64,000 bases of DNA, from contig CALAUG010000021.1 of assembly GCA_937892155.1 (NCBI GenBank), forward strand, positions 19,108-83,107. The letters run 5' to 3'. This DNA comes from an uncultured Bacteroidales bacterium. Its GTDB lineage: Bacteria; Bacteroidota; Bacteroidia; Bacteroidales; UBA1715. The number at the start of each line of letters is the position of its first letter. Positions within the stretch are counted from its first letter, which is position 1. A model generated the notes under the pieces. That model was given only the letters and a program-made list of their open reading frames with translations, did not search any database and was not told where the DNA came from. Below, piece by piece: positions 1 through 8,704 of the stretch. The position numbers and the translations under genes were made by a program.

Positions 1-1
1 A

Positions 2-133
2 TTTCTTTATGCGATAGATCAGTCTGTGTCATTTGGTAACGATATGCATTCTTGTATGGAAGAAGTTCGTTCGCAAGTGGGATTGTTGGAATATGCACTT
101 CAAAATGTATTTGATCTACCAAAATCAAAATAA
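2..133 (+). CDS. 3' end of an unidentified protein (partial)
   Basis: An open frame enters from the left edge and stops at TAA 131-133, giving the last 43 residues of a protein (ending DLPKSK). The stretch is helical and charged and reads as normal coding sequence. I do not recognise the family; the rest of the gene lies outside the window. No terminator hairpin is evident between this stop and the convergent ORF6N gene. Confidence 0.6.
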   Translation, partial: FLYAIDQSVSFGNDMHSCMEEVRSQVGLLEYALQNVFDLPKSK

Positions 134-192
134 TGTTTTAATAAAATAAATTTGTTGACGAAAAAGCCAGTTTTTTCGTATATATCAAGACT

Positions 193-717
193 TTAATCGT
201 TAATCTTGAATCCTATAGGTTTGCGGTTTTCAAAAGTTTTTCTAATTGTTTTTTCTACTTGCAATTCCGCCAATGCTTGGTTTATCAATTCTAATTGTGT
301 GGCGGTGTCTTCGTTTATGTCGTTTTGGTCGTGAAGAACTTCGTCAATATAATTTTGTAGCTTTTCAAAACGCATATCTATGCTATCAAATCGAAGGTCT
401 AAGTTTATTAAGTTAGGTAGATTTTTTTTCATAAACACAAATGCCCGCATAATTCGAATATTCATTTGAATTGCAAGTTCTGAAGATAGAACGGAGCTGA
501 GCATTGCTATTCCCAATTCTGTAAATGCAAATGGTCTTTCGCGGGCACCCATTTTTATAGAATTGGATGTCGCATTTTGCGATATCCAATTCTCAAATTC
601 GGCTTGCGACAGTTGAAACATAAAATCTTCTGGAAAACGGTTCCTGTTTCTTTTTACTTGTTCGTTAAGTCTTCTTGTCTCAATTCCATATAGATAAGCT
701 AAATCTTTATCCAACAT
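193..717 (-). CDS. ORF6N-domain DNA-binding protein, N-terminus probably lost to a frameshift
   Basis: The 174-residue product matches the ORF6N family (KilA-N-like DNA-binding domain of phage antirepressors and many Bacteroidetes chromosomal proteins): MLDKDLAYLYG near the start, NEQVKRN, RFPEDFMFQL, and FAFTELGIAMLSSVL, followed by a helical, probably coiled-coil tail. Family members normally carry about 20 more residues before this, ending IRGQKV. Those residues are readable in the same frame upstream (codons for KIHEIRGQKV at 718-747), but no ATG, GTG or TTG precedes them before a stop at 784-786. An ATG at 785-787 lies one base out of frame, so a single-base indel near 757-780 would explain it. 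Translation could still start at the internal ATG (717). Role is presumably transcriptional regulation; targets unknown. Confidence 0.72.
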   Translation of the reverse strand: MLDKDLAYLYGIETRRLNEQVKRNRNRFPEDFMFQLSQAEFENWISQNATSNSIKMGARERPFAFTELGIAMLSSVLSSELAIQMNIRIMRAFVFMKKNLPNLINLDLRFDSIDMRFEKLQNYIDEVLHDQNDINEDTATQLELINQALAELQVEKTIRKTFENRKPIGFKIND

Positions 718-758
718 TACTTTCTGTCCACGTATTTCATGGATTTTTGTCTTAATTT

Positions 759-780
759 CTTCTACGTTCGTAGGTAGAAG
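759..780. repeat. Short inverted repeat at the ORF6N start
   Basis: CTTCTAC (759-765) is the exact reverse complement of GTAGAAG (774-780), with an 8-nt loop; a competing inner hairpin CTACG-TT-CGTAG is also possible. It overlaps the position where the ORF6N reading frame is broken, so it could have promoted the indel or be an operator. Confidence 0.4.
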
Positions 781-920
781 TGTTCATACAATTGATATAA
801 TTGGTTAGGCTCGCAAAATTAAGAAAAAAGGGAAATCCTAAATCCGAAAATAAGATTTTTAGTTGTCGGTAACTATTCGGTGTTGCATTTTTGTCTATTT
901 TTGAAAACAAAATAATGTAT

Positions 921-1730
921 ATGTTGAAATTCCGTAATTGTTTAATAGCATGCACGTTGGGTGTGGCCGTTTGTTTGATGGCGTTGCCTTCGTGCGATAA
1001 ATCTACATATACCGAAGAACTTGACACACTTCGTGGTATTTGGGGTAAGGCATTGTTGTATAATGAGTTTGGAAGTCGGGAATCTGATAATTCTAATATT
1101 TCTATACAAGTTCGTTGTATCGATACTGTTGATCAAAGTCCGTTGACGATTTTCGACACTTCGTACTATATTACAACCGATACAAAAGGAAACTGGGAAT
1201 TATATAAACCTGAAGGAGGGTGGTATTTCCTCGAGTTTTCAAAAAATGATTATTGTAAAACAACGGTGTATGCTCATCATTACGATACGTCGCGTGCCGA
1301 TACGCTTGAGACGGTTTATTTGGCAAAACCAACGCAGGGGAGTGTGGAGATTGATTCCGTGAGTATAAAAGACGATGTGTTGTCAATCTATCGTACGTTG
1401 TATTTTACGGCAAATTATTCTTCGTATGGTTTGGCTACGTGGTATTTCTTTGGAAAATCGGCTTCGGTTTCACCAGAAGATTATGAATATGCGTACGTGT
1501 CGGGTAGTGCTACGGGAAAAGGTAATTCTTCGCAAAATGGAGTTGTGTACAAACCATTGGATAAATTGTTCGAGAATGGTTTTCAGGAAGGTGAAACGGT
1601 TTATATGCGTGCCTATTGCGATAATGCTCGGGCTGTTTCGTATCAGGTTGGCGAAGAAGAATGGGTGTTCCCTAATATTTTAGATGGCTCTAAAGTGTTC
1701 TCGTTTGAAATTCCTATATCAGAAGAATGA
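921..1730 (+). CDS. Putative outer-membrane or periplasmic lipoprotein
   Basis: The product (269 residues from the ATG at 921; an alternative ATG lies at 915) begins with a lysine/arginine n-region, a hydrophobic core and the lipobox-like ALPSC, so Cys25 would be lipidated after LspA cleavage. The mature part is rich in Asp, Ser, Thr and aromatic residues and has short beta-strand patterns resembling carboxypeptidase-regulatory-like domains (SYYITTDTKGNWELY). The stop overlaps the start of the next gene by 4 bases (ATGA), so the two are translationally coupled and probably act together at the cell surface. A possible -7 box (TATTTTTG) lies at 896-903. I do not recognise a specific family. Confidence 0.75.
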   Translation: MLKFRNCLIACTLGVAVCLMALPSCDKSTYTEELDTLRGIWGKALLYNEFGSRESDNSNISIQVRCIDTVDQSPLTIFDTSYYITTDTKGNWELYKPEGGWYFLEFSKNDYCKTTVYAHHYDTSRADTLETVYLAKPTQGSVEIDSVSIKDDVLSIYRTLYFTANYSSYGLATWYFFGKSASVSPEDYEYAYVSGSATGKGNSSQNGVVYKPLDKLFENGFQEGETVYMRAYCDNARAVSYQVGEEEWVFPNILDGSKVFSFEIPISEE

Positions 1731-4315
1731 AACGTATCGTACTTTGTATTTCGTTGATCCTCTGTTGCTTTGCTTCCTTTGCAACGCACAATAGGGCTGG
1801 CGAAATTACGTATCGTCACGTTTCAGGCTACATTTACGAAATAACCATTCTTACTTATACTTACACGCCAAGCGAGGCGAACAAATCCCGTGATGTGCTT
1901 CCACTTGATTGGGGCGATGGTTCTACGGGCGAGATTCCACGAATTTCCGAAGAATATCTTCCTGATAATTTCACTAAAAACATATACAAAACAACCCATA
2001 CGTATCCTGGTCCCGGCACATATACCATTGCAATGGAAGATCCGAACCGTAACGAAGGTGTGATTAATATTGTTGAGTCCGTGAACGTGCCGTTTGCAAT
2101 TACCACTACGTTGCGAATTGATGCCATTTTAGGTGGAAATACTACGCCGGTGTTGACGAATCCACCAGTTGACAATGCTGCTATTGGTGTGAAATTTATT
2201 CACAATCCTGCTGCGTACGACGCCGATGGCGATAGTCTTGCGTATCGTTTAACGACGTGTTCGGGCGAAGGTGGCGATTTCATTAGTGGTTATACGTTCC
2301 CGATGACAAGCAAGGATTTTTATGTTGATGCTACGTCGGGAGATATGGTTTGGGATGCGCCTATTGTTTTAGGAAGTTACAATGTGGCGATGATTATTGA
2401 AGAATGGCGCAAAGGCACAAAAATAGGTGAAATTGTCCGTGATATGCAGATAGAAGTTTTTGATGCAAACAACACGGTGCCTCGTATTGCTGATTTAGAA
2501 GATGTGTGCGTGCGCATTGGCGATACGGTTCGTTTTCAGGTAGTTGCAACCGATGCGGACAGTAATAATGTGTTTCTCACTGCAAGTGGCGGTCCGTTTG
2601 AAGTGGAAAATAAGGCAACATTCAAAACTATTTCGTCTGAACGGGGAAAAACGGTGTCGGAATTCGTGTGGGTTCCAACTTGCGACGAAATCCGTGAACA
2701 ATCGTATATGGTTTTGTTTAAGGCGGTTGACGATGATAAAATTTCGTTGGCCGATATGAAATATGTCAACATAAAAGTAATTGGTCATCCACCAGTTGCA
2801 TTGTCGGCAAATCCACAATCTGTATCCATTTCGCTTGCGTGGAGCGATTCTTTGTGTTCTCCAAATATTGTTTCGTACGATATTTATCGTTCCCGTAAGC
2901 CAATTTCCTATACGCCTGAATATTGCGAAGTAGGTTTGCCTGATACTTTAGCGGCTGATTATGAAAAAATTGCAACGGTTGCTGCTTCGCAAAAAACGTA
3001 TTTAGACAATAATAACGGTATGGGGCTGACGCCGGGATTCACCTATTGTTATCGTTTGTGTTCCGTGTTTGGTGGAGGATTTCCGAGTTACATTTCGCAG
3101 GAAATTTGCGCTACGTTAGTTCCGTCGTCGCCAGTTCTTACGAATGTGAGTGTGCAGAAAACTGATGCTAAAAAAGGTGAAATATATGTTGCTTGGTCAA
3201 TTCCGCGTGAATTTGATTCCATAACGTATCCAAAACCTTATCAATATTGGTTGTATCGTTCGTCGGGATTGTATGGCGAGCGTCTTACGAAAATTGCAGA
3301 AATAGATGGACTGACAGATACATCCTTTGTTGATGTGGGGTTACAGACGGAGGATTCTGTATATTCATATAAAATTGAATTTTATTCAATTGCAACAGGA
3401 AAACCGATTTTGATTGGTACGCCGCCTGTTTCATCGGCGCCATATTTGACGTATGAGGCGTACAATCATAAAGTTCGCTTGTTGTTGCAGGCAAATGTTG
3501 GTTGGAAAAACGATACTATTTTTGTGTATCGTCAACGGGAAAATTCATCGGAGTTTGATTCGTTGGGCATTTTCGAAAATGGCGAATTTTGGGATACGGG
3601 ATTGGAAAATCAGAAAGAATATTGTTACTATGTGAAAACCAGTGGCTTCTTCGATTATTATTTATTGCCGAACCGTGTGTACAATAATTCGCAGATTATG
3701 TGTGCGATACCTGCTGATACGATTCCGCCAAAGCCAATGCCCTTGAAAATTGTGCAGGATTGTGATAATTTTTCTCGCACAATTTCGTGGACAGTCGATG
3801 CTGATGATGAAATAAAAAACGTTCATGTCTTTTATAAAGATTGTGCCGATTCCGATTGGCGAATAATTGCAACGGTTTCCGCAAGCCTATCTTCGTATAT
3901 CCATTCTTTTGTTGATAGCGTAGGTAATATGGCAGGTTGCTATTATCTTGCGGCAGAAGATTCTGCAGGAAATATAGGCGCTCATAAATACGATACTTGT
4001 CTGTATAATTGTCCGCAATATGAACTACCAAATGTGTTCACACCAAATGGCGATGGCGAAAATGACGTGTTTCATCCAATTGTGAATCGATTCGTGCAGA
4101 AAGTCGATATGAAGTTGTATGATGCGTGGGGACAATTAGTTTTTGAATCCGAAAATCCCGAGTTGAATTGGGATGGAAAACATTACAAAACGGGCAAAAC
4201 ATTAACCGATGGGGTATTCTATTATGTATGTGAGGTATACGAGTATTGGTCGGATTGTGAAATTCACACGCGTGAATTAGCAGGGTTTGTTCATAAGTTT
4301 TGCGACGGGAAATAA
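1727..4315 (+). CDS. Large exported protein with gliding-motility/T9SS type B C-terminal domain
   Basis: An 862-residue protein. Residues 1-19 form a Sec signal peptide (MKRIVLCISLILCC...FA), followed by THNRAGEI, a common start of mature Bacteroidetes surface proteins. The middle contains beta-rich segments: PKD/cadherin-like sequence around 130-350 and fibronectin-III-like repeats with YDIYRS and YWLYRSS from about 355 to 760. The last about 90 residues (VFTPNGDGENDVF, then DAWGQLVFES, NWDGK, LTDGVFYYV) are the CHU_C/gliding-motility C-terminal domain, the type B sorting signal of the type IX secretion system. The protein is thus expected to be secreted and attached at the surface, possibly as an adhesin. 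It is coupled to the upstream lipoprotein gene. Confidence 0.88.
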   Translation: MKRIVLCISLILCCFASFATHNRAGEITYRHVSGYIYEITILTYTYTPSEANKSRDVLPLDWGDGSTGEIPRISEEYLPDNFTKNIYKTTHTYPGPGTYTIAMEDPNRNEGVINIVESVNVPFAITTTLRIDAILGGNTTPVLTNPPVDNAAIGVKFIHNPAAYDADGDSLAYRLTTCSGEGGDFISGYTFPMTSKDFYVDATSGDMVWDAPIVLGSYNVAMIIEEWRKGTKIGEIVRDMQIEVFDANNTVPRIADLEDVCVRIGDTVRFQVVATDADSNNVFLTASGGPFEVENKATFKTISSERGKTVSEFVWVPTCDEIREQSYMVLFKAVDDDKISLADMKYVNIKVIGHPPVALSANPQSVSISLAWSDSLCSPNIVSYDIYRSRKPISYTPEYCEVGLPDTLAADYEKIATVAASQKTYLDNNNGMGLTPGFTYCYRLCSVFGGGFPSYISQEICATLVPSSPVLTNVSVQKTDAKKGEIYVAWSIPREFDSITYPKPYQYWLYRSSGLYGERLTKIAEIDGLTDTSFVDVGLQTEDSVYSYKIEFYSIATGKPILIGTPPVSSAPYLTYEAYNHKVRLLLQANVGWKNDTIFVYRQRENSSEFDSLGIFENGEFWDTGLENQKEYCYYVKTSGFFDYYLLPNRVYNNSQIMCAIPADTIPPKPMPLKIVQDCDNFSRTISWTVDADDEIKNVHVFYKDCADSDWRIIATVSASLSSYIHSFVDSVGNMAGCYYLAAEDSAGNIGAHKYDTCLYNCPQYELPNVFTPNGDGENDVFHPIVNRFVQKVDMKLYDAWGQLVFESENPELNWDGKHYKTGKTLTDGVFYYVCEVYEYWSDCEIHTRELAGFVHKFCDGK

Positions 4316-4324
4316 CTTTCAAGA

Positions 4325-4342
4325 TTCAAATTGAAATTTGAA
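4325..4342. promoter_or_regulatory. Perfect 18-bp palindrome upstream of the Crp/Fnr gene
   Basis: TTCAAATTGAAATTTGAA has 8-bp arms around a 2-bp centre and lies 10 bp after the preceding stop and about 50 bp upstream of the Crp/Fnr -7 box. It could be an operator (autoregulation) or a weak hairpin terminator. It is AT-only except for four bases, so chance is not excluded. Confidence 0.3.
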
Positions 4343-4390
4343 AAAAGAATTTTTTTTTCTTGAAAACTCTTTTATGTAATATTTTTTTTC

Positions 4391-4398
4391 TAATTTTG
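4391..4398 (+). promoter_or_regulatory. Candidate -7 promoter box for the Crp/Fnr gene
   Basis: TAATTTTG fits the Bacteroidetes TAnnTTTG -7 consensus, 27 bp before the start codon. No clear -33 TTG at the usual distance. Confidence 0.45.
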
Positions 4399-4425
4399 CT
4401 GAAAACGAAAAAATAATAGTTTATT

Positions 4426-5118
4426 ATGAACATTAAATCAAAAGAGGAATTAGTCAAGGATTTGTCAAAGACAAAACTTGCACAGACTTTAGACAAAAAG
4501 GATTTTGACAAAATTGCAAACAATGCAACTGTTGTAATGTACAAAAAAGGTGAGACTATTTTTAAACAAGGTTCTTTTATTAGCCAATTCGCCATTTTAG
4601 TACAAGGCCTTTGTAAGATTACAGTAGAAAATCCTATGAATGAACCAGGTACTATTATTTCTATTCAAAAGCCAATTTCACTTGTCGGCGTTATGTCATT
4701 TAGTGATGAAATTTACAATGCGACCGCATCTGCTATGTGCGATTCTATTGTAGTTTTCGTTCAGAAAGATGACTTTTCAAACGCAATGAAAACTAATGTG
4801 AAATTTGCCAATGAAATGTTTGAACAACTTTGCAATTATGCAAAAAGATTTTGCCGTCAAATCGTTGACTTTGGTCAAAAATCAATTATGTCGAGAGTTG
4901 CAAGTTCGATTTTGTACATTTCAGATTTAGTTGGTGATGATTTTATAGATATTCCAATTTCAAGAAATGATTTGGCTGAATATTCAGGAATTGCTACAGG
5001 AAGTACAATTCGTTTGTTGAGTGAATTAGAAAAAGCGGGAATCGTAATTCTTGATAAGAAAACAATACGTATTAAGAACAAAAAAGAACTTATTCGTATT
5101 TCCCAAGGAGAAGAATAG
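4426..5118 (+). CDS. Crp/Fnr family transcriptional regulator
   Basis: The 230-residue product has a cyclic-nucleotide-binding beta-roll (residues about 20-125, with YKKGETIFKQGSF and the following VQGLCKI) and a C-terminal Crp-type winged helix (about 150-225: ISRNDLAEYSGIATGSTIRLLSELEKAGIV). The cAMP-binding signature arginine/serine pattern is absent, and there is no N-terminal cysteine set for an FNR iron-sulfur cluster, so the effector is unknown. It is monocistronic, with its own -7 box and a strong downstream terminator. Typical roles in the family are responses to redox or metabolic state. Confidence 0.9.
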   Translation: MNIKSKEELVKDLSKTKLAQTLDKKDFDKIANNATVVMYKKGETIFKQGSFISQFAILVQGLCKITVENPMNEPGTIISIQKPISLVGVMSFSDEIYNATASAMCDSIVVFVQKDDFSNAMKTNVKFANEMFEQLCNYAKRFCRQIVDFGQKSIMSRVASSILYISDLVGDDFIDIPISRNDLAEYSGIATGSTIRLLSELEKAGIVILDKKTIRIKNKKELIRISQGEE

Positions 5119-5143
5119 AATATATTGATATGTAATTTTTCAG

Positions 5144-5173
5144 AAGGACTTCCAAAATGGGAGTCCTTTTTTT
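5144..5173 (+). terminator. Intrinsic terminator of the Crp/Fnr gene
   Basis: AAGGACTTCC / GGGAGTCCTT form a 10-bp stem (one G-U pair) with an AAAAT loop, followed by a T-run to 5174. It reaches into the stop codon of the convergent YolD-like gene. Confidence 0.85.
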
Positions 5174-5594
5174 ATTCAATATTCTCAAAGATTTTTCCAT
5201 CAATGCCAATAATAGATTGTAATGGTATGATGGTTCCATTACTCAAATGGATTTGCTGTTTGTCGTTGTCAATTTTATTTACAATACCAGATTTGATATT
5301 ATATGCTCCGCCAGATTTTTTATTATCAGGGATAAAATATGTTATTGTAATTTCTGGATGCTTTGACAATTGTGAACGAAGATAGAATAGTTTTCTGTTT
5401 AGAACATTTGTGTCGCTTTCGTCTAAAGTAATCTGATAATCAGTCAACCGTGCAGTTTCTTCTATTGCATCGCGATGGCCGTTCAGTGCGGCAAAAGGTG
5501 CGAATTGAGCAGCACGGTTTTGCATAGACATTGGTGAATGCTTATGCGAAGTGTGGTGTGGAAGATTAATTATGTCGTCGTAGTTGTTTTTCAC
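5172..5594 (-). CDS. YolD-like protein
   Basis: The 140-residue product carries the YolD-like signature HHTSHKHSPMSMQNRAAQFAPF near residue 13, followed by FAALNGH and a beta-rich C-terminal half. In many bacteria YolD-like proteins are encoded beside UmuC/DinB-type polymerases and are thought to serve as their accessory partner, by analogy to UmuD; the biochemistry is not settled. Here the start overlaps the polymerase stop by 4 bases (ATGA-type coupling), so the two proteins are made together. Likely part of the DNA-damage response. Confidence 0.85.
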   Translation of the reverse strand: MKNNYDDIINLPHHTSHKHSPMSMQNRAAQFAPFAALNGHRDAIEETARLTDYQITLDESDTNVLNRKLFYLRSQLSKHPEITITYFIPDNKKSGGAYNIKSGIVNKIDNDKQQIHLSNGTIIPLQSIIGIDGKIFENIE

Positions 5595-7099
5595 GCCTTG
5601 TGTCCTCCAATTTGTTTGTTGCGTTCTTTTGCAGTTGCTCCCTCTTCATAATTGAGTCCTTTTAGAATCGCATTTTTCCCAAATTTTTCTTTTATTGTCA
5701 ATATTGTCTCTTGAATAGAGCGTTCTTTTTGTTCCTGTTTTTGTTCTGTTTCATCTTTTGGTGTAAAGAAGTCTTCATCGGAAAACAAATCGAGTTGACT
5801 TGACTGGATTTGTTTATGTGCATCATTTTCGTTGATGACGTGGTTCGCAACAATGCTCAGTTTTCGAATTAATAGATTTGTGTCAACGATGGAATCAAAT
5901 AACGATGCTGTTGCATTAATGATGTATTTGGTTGATGATGTGTGTTTCTTGAGATTTGTGCTTCCGTGCGCTTGTTTGGGAACTTTTCTTCCGTAAAAAT
6001 CTATGGTAATTTTGCCATTATATTCCGTCTCATTTTTTATGTTTCCGGCATCGTAGTGTAAATTAATGACAATTTGGTCGGTAACTAAATGTTTTGCCAC
6101 TAGTTCAAGAGATAGTGCATCTGCCATTTCCTTTATGACAACCCGTGCTTTTTTGAAATCGTATGGATGTTGGAGAACTTGTCCAGAACTGAGAGAATTT
6201 GTTTCGGGATGATAGTTTTTTATCATGTCTATTGTACAGGGTTCCCAGCCCCATGCATGATCAATCAGCAGTTCGGCGTTGACACCAAATAAACCATAGA
6301 GAAAATCTTCGTCTTCCAAAGAACAGCGCGCAATGTCGCCCATGGTGAAAATTCCGTAAGGTTCCAATTTCTGACTGATACCTTTCCCGATGCGCCAGAA
6401 ATCAGTCAAGGGAGTGTGGTTCCATAATAGTTTTCGATAACTCATTTCATCCAATTCTGCAATGCGCACGCCGTTTTTGTCGGCTTCTATGTGTTTTGCA
6501 ACGATGTCCATTGCAATCTTGCAGAGATAGAGGTTAGTTCCAATACCTGCTGTTGCTGTAATGCCAGTTTCTTGTAAAATAGTGTGAATGATTGTGCTGG
6601 TAAGTTCCCGTGCCGTCATTTTATAACTTGCGAGATAATTGGTAGCATCAATAAATACTTCGTCGATGGAGTACACCTGAATATCTTCGGGAGCGATGTA
6701 TTTAAGATAAATATTGTAAATCCGCGTACTGTAGTCAATATAGTACGACATACGTGGTACCGCTGTGATATACGATAATTCTAATTCTGGATGTTCTTTG
6801 AGTTCTATAGCATCGACAGATTTTCCTATAAATGTGTGGTTGGGTGCCAATTGCCTCCGCTTTATATTGATTTCTGTCACTTTTTGAATGACTTCAAACA
6901 ATCGTGCACGTCCAGGAAGTCCATAGGCTTTTAACGAAGGAGACACAGCCAAGCAGATGGTTTTTTCTGTTCTTTCAACATCGGCAACGACAAGATTTGT
7001 TGTAAGAGGATTTTTATTTCTTTCAACACATTCAACTGAAGCAAAATACGACTTCAAATCAATGGCGATATACGTTCGTTTTGTTTCAGTTTTATTCAT
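5591..7099 (-). CDS. Y-family translesion DNA polymerase (DinB/UmuC type)
   Basis: The 502-residue product has the Y-family palm motif near the N-terminus (YIAIDLKSYFASVEC, with catalytic Asp and the YF steric-gate pair), the second metal-binding motif SIDEVFID, the helix-hairpin-helix-like region around GIGKGISQKL, and a little-finger domain (SLSSGQVLQHPYDF). It would copy damaged templates at low fidelity. The extended C-terminus (about 410-502) is polar and Glu/Lys rich with QSSQLDLFSDEDFF, which resembles a sliding-clamp-binding peptide (QxxLxLF). It is the first gene of a two-gene unit with the YolD-like gene, behind a perfect palindrome at 7127-7141 that may be its damage-responsive operator. 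Confidence 0.9.
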   Translation of the reverse strand: MNKTETKRTYIAIDLKSYFASVECVERNKNPLTTNLVVADVERTEKTICLAVSPSLKAYGLPGRARLFEVIQKVTEINIKRRQLAPNHTFIGKSVDAIELKEHPELELSYITAVPRMSYYIDYSTRIYNIYLKYIAPEDIQVYSIDEVFIDATNYLASYKMTARELTSTIIHTILQETGITATAGIGTNLYLCKIAMDIVAKHIEADKNGVRIAELDEMSYRKLLWNHTPLTDFWRIGKGISQKLEPYGIFTMGDIARCSLEDEDFLYGLFGVNAELLIDHAWGWEPCTIDMIKNYHPETNSLSSGQVLQHPYDFKKARVVIKEMADALSLELVAKHLVTDQIVINLHYDAGNIKNETEYNGKITIDFYGRKVPKQAHGSTNLKKHTSSTKYIINATASLFDSIVDTNLLIRKLSIVANHVINENDAHKQIQSSQLDLFSDEDFFTPKDETEQKQEQKERSIQETILTIKEKFGKNAILKGLNYEEGATAKERNKQIGGHKA

Positions 7100-7126
7100 A
7101 CAATGTTATTTCTTACAATTCATGTA

Positions 7127-7141
7127 GGTCTAGTTTAGACC
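7127..7141. promoter_or_regulatory. Perfect inverted repeat upstream of the Y-family polymerase, candidate operator
   Basis: GGTCTA-GTT-TAGACC is a perfect 6+3+6 palindrome centred about 35 bp before the polymerase start codon, flanked on both sides by partly symmetric GTA/TAC bases. The position suits a repressor site such as a LexA-like SOS box, but I cannot identify the repressor from the sequence. Confidence 0.5.
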
Positions 7142-7165
7142 ATGTACTCATTCAATAGAAATGAA

Positions 7166-7200
7166 AAACCTCCCGACAAACAATGTTCACCGGGAGGTTT
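7166..7200 (-). terminator. Intrinsic terminator of nfnAB
   Basis: AAACCTCCCG (7166-7175) and CGGGAGGTTT (7191-7200) form a perfect 10-bp stem with a 15-nt loop; on the minus strand it is followed by a T-run. It lies just past the stop of the NfnB gene. Confidence 0.85.
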
Positions 7201-7222
7201 GCTATATAATCGTGTTGTACGA

Positions 7223-8695
7223 TTATTTCTTAGAATTTAAGTAATCCATAATTCCTGCTGCTGCACGACGGCCGTCGCCCATTGCAAGAATAACTGTTGC
7301 ACCACCACGAACAATATCACCACCTGCGAAAATGTCAGGAATGTTACTTTGCATTGTTTCTTGGTTTACAACAATTGTACGTTTTGGAGACATTTCCAAT
7401 CCTTGAACGCTATTAGGAATCAATGGGTTAGGAGATACACCAACACTTACAACAACTAAATCAACATCAATGTCGTATTCTGAACCGGCTACAGCAACTG
7501 GTTTTCTACGTCCAGATGCATCAGGCTCGCCAAGTTCCATTTTTTGAACGCGAACTTTATTTACGTGTCCTTTTTCGTCAGCGAAGTATTCAATTGGGTT
7601 GTTCAAGCAAAGGAATTCTACGCCTTCTTGTTGTGCGTGGTGAATTTCTTCTTTACGTGCTGGCATTTCGTCAAGAGAACGACGGTAAATAATCATTGCT
7701 CTTTCAGCACCAAGACGTTTTGCTGTTCTTACAGAGTCCATTGCTGTGTTACCACCACCGATAACGGCCACATTCTTTCCAAAGAATGTTGGAGTATCGT
7801 AATCTGGTTTTGCTGCGCTCATCAAGTTTACACGTGTTAAGTATTCGTTTGATGAAAGGATTCCGCAGTAGTTTTCACCTGGAATTTTCATAAAGTTAGG
7901 AAGACCGGCACCACTACTTACGAAGAATGCATTGAAACCTTCTTCACGCAAATCGTCAATTGTAGCAGTATTTCCGACAACGAAATCTTTTACGAATTTT
8001 ACGCCCATTTTTTCCAAGTTGTTGATTTCTACGTCAACAATGCTGTTTGGCAGACGGAATTCAGGAATACCATATTTCAATACACCGCCAATTTCGTGCA
8101 AAGCTTCGAATACGGTAACGTCGCATCCTGCTTTTGCCAAGTCACCAGAACAAGCAAGACCGGCAGGTCCCGAACCGATAACGGCAACTTTGAATCCATT
8201 CTTTGGAGCAACTTCCGGCAATGACATTTTGCCTGATTCACGTTCGTAATCGGCAACAAAACGTTCCAAATTACCAATTGCAACAGCAGGTTTCTTCATC
8301 TTCAAGTATGTACATTGTGATTCACATTGTTTTTCTTGAGGACAAACACGACCACAAACTGCAGGTAATGCACTTGTTTGTTTGATAACTTTGGCAGCGC
8401 CTAAGAAATCTTCATTTTCTATACATTTAATGAAACTAGGAATATGGATACCAACAGGGCAACCGTCCATACAAGTAGGATTTGGGCAGTCCAAACATCT
8501 GTGTGATTCTTGAACAGCCATTTCCTTGGTAATACCCATATTTACTTCCTTGTAGTTTTTGCTACGTTCTATAGGATCTTGTTCAGGCATAGAAATTCTT
8601 TCAATGTTGCCACGATCCTTTGCAGACATTTTTTTGCGTAATTCTTCACGCCATGCTTGTGCACGTTCTTCTTTTATTTGTTCTAAGTCCTTCAT
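7223..8695 (-). CDS. nfnB: NfnB: NADPH-binding large subunit of electron-bifurcating NADH-dependent ferredoxin:NADP+ oxidoreductase (GltD-like)
   Basis: A 490-residue GltD-like flavoprotein. Two Cys sets for [4Fe-4S] clusters lie at residues 67-79 (CLDCPNPTCMDGC) and 114-128 (CGRVCPQEKQCESQC). An FAD Rossmann motif GSGPAG sits at about 174 and a second nucleotide-binding motif IGGGNTAMD near 310. On its own it resembles the small subunit of glutamate synthase, but the gene is preceded by a ferredoxin-reductase-like NfnA gene 9 bp upstream and there is no gltB nearby. That arrangement defines the NfnAB complex, which couples reduced ferredoxin and NADH to reduction of two NADP+ in anaerobes. 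Cytoplasmic. Confidence 0.88.
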   Translation of the reverse strand: MKDLEQIKEERAQAWREELRKKMSAKDRGNIERISMPEQDPIERSKNYKEVNMGITKEMAVQESHRCLDCPNPTCMDGCPVGIHIPSFIKCIENEDFLGAAKVIKQTSALPAVCGRVCPQEKQCESQCTYLKMKKPAVAIGNLERFVADYERESGKMSLPEVAPKNGFKVAVIGSGPAGLACSGDLAKAGCDVTVFEALHEIGGVLKYGIPEFRLPNSIVDVEINNLEKMGVKFVKDFVVGNTATIDDLREEGFNAFFVSSGAGLPNFMKIPGENYCGILSSNEYLTRVNLMSAAKPDYDTPTFFGKNVAVIGGGNTAMDSVRTAKRLGAERAMIIYRRSLDEMPARKEEIHHAQQEGVEFLCLNNPIEYFADEKGHVNKVRVQKMELGEPDASGRRKPVAVAGSEYDIDVDLVVVSVGVSPNPLIPNSVQGLEMSPKRTIVVNQETMQSNIPDIFAGGDIVRGGATVILAMGDGRRAAAGIMDYLNSKK

Positions 8696-8704
8696 AACGC
8701 AAAT

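Noticed and set aside
7223..8695. Glutamate synthase small subunit (gltD)
   Set aside because: No gltB large subunit next to it; instead a ferredoxin-reductase-like NfnA gene is directly upstream, so NfnB is the better call.
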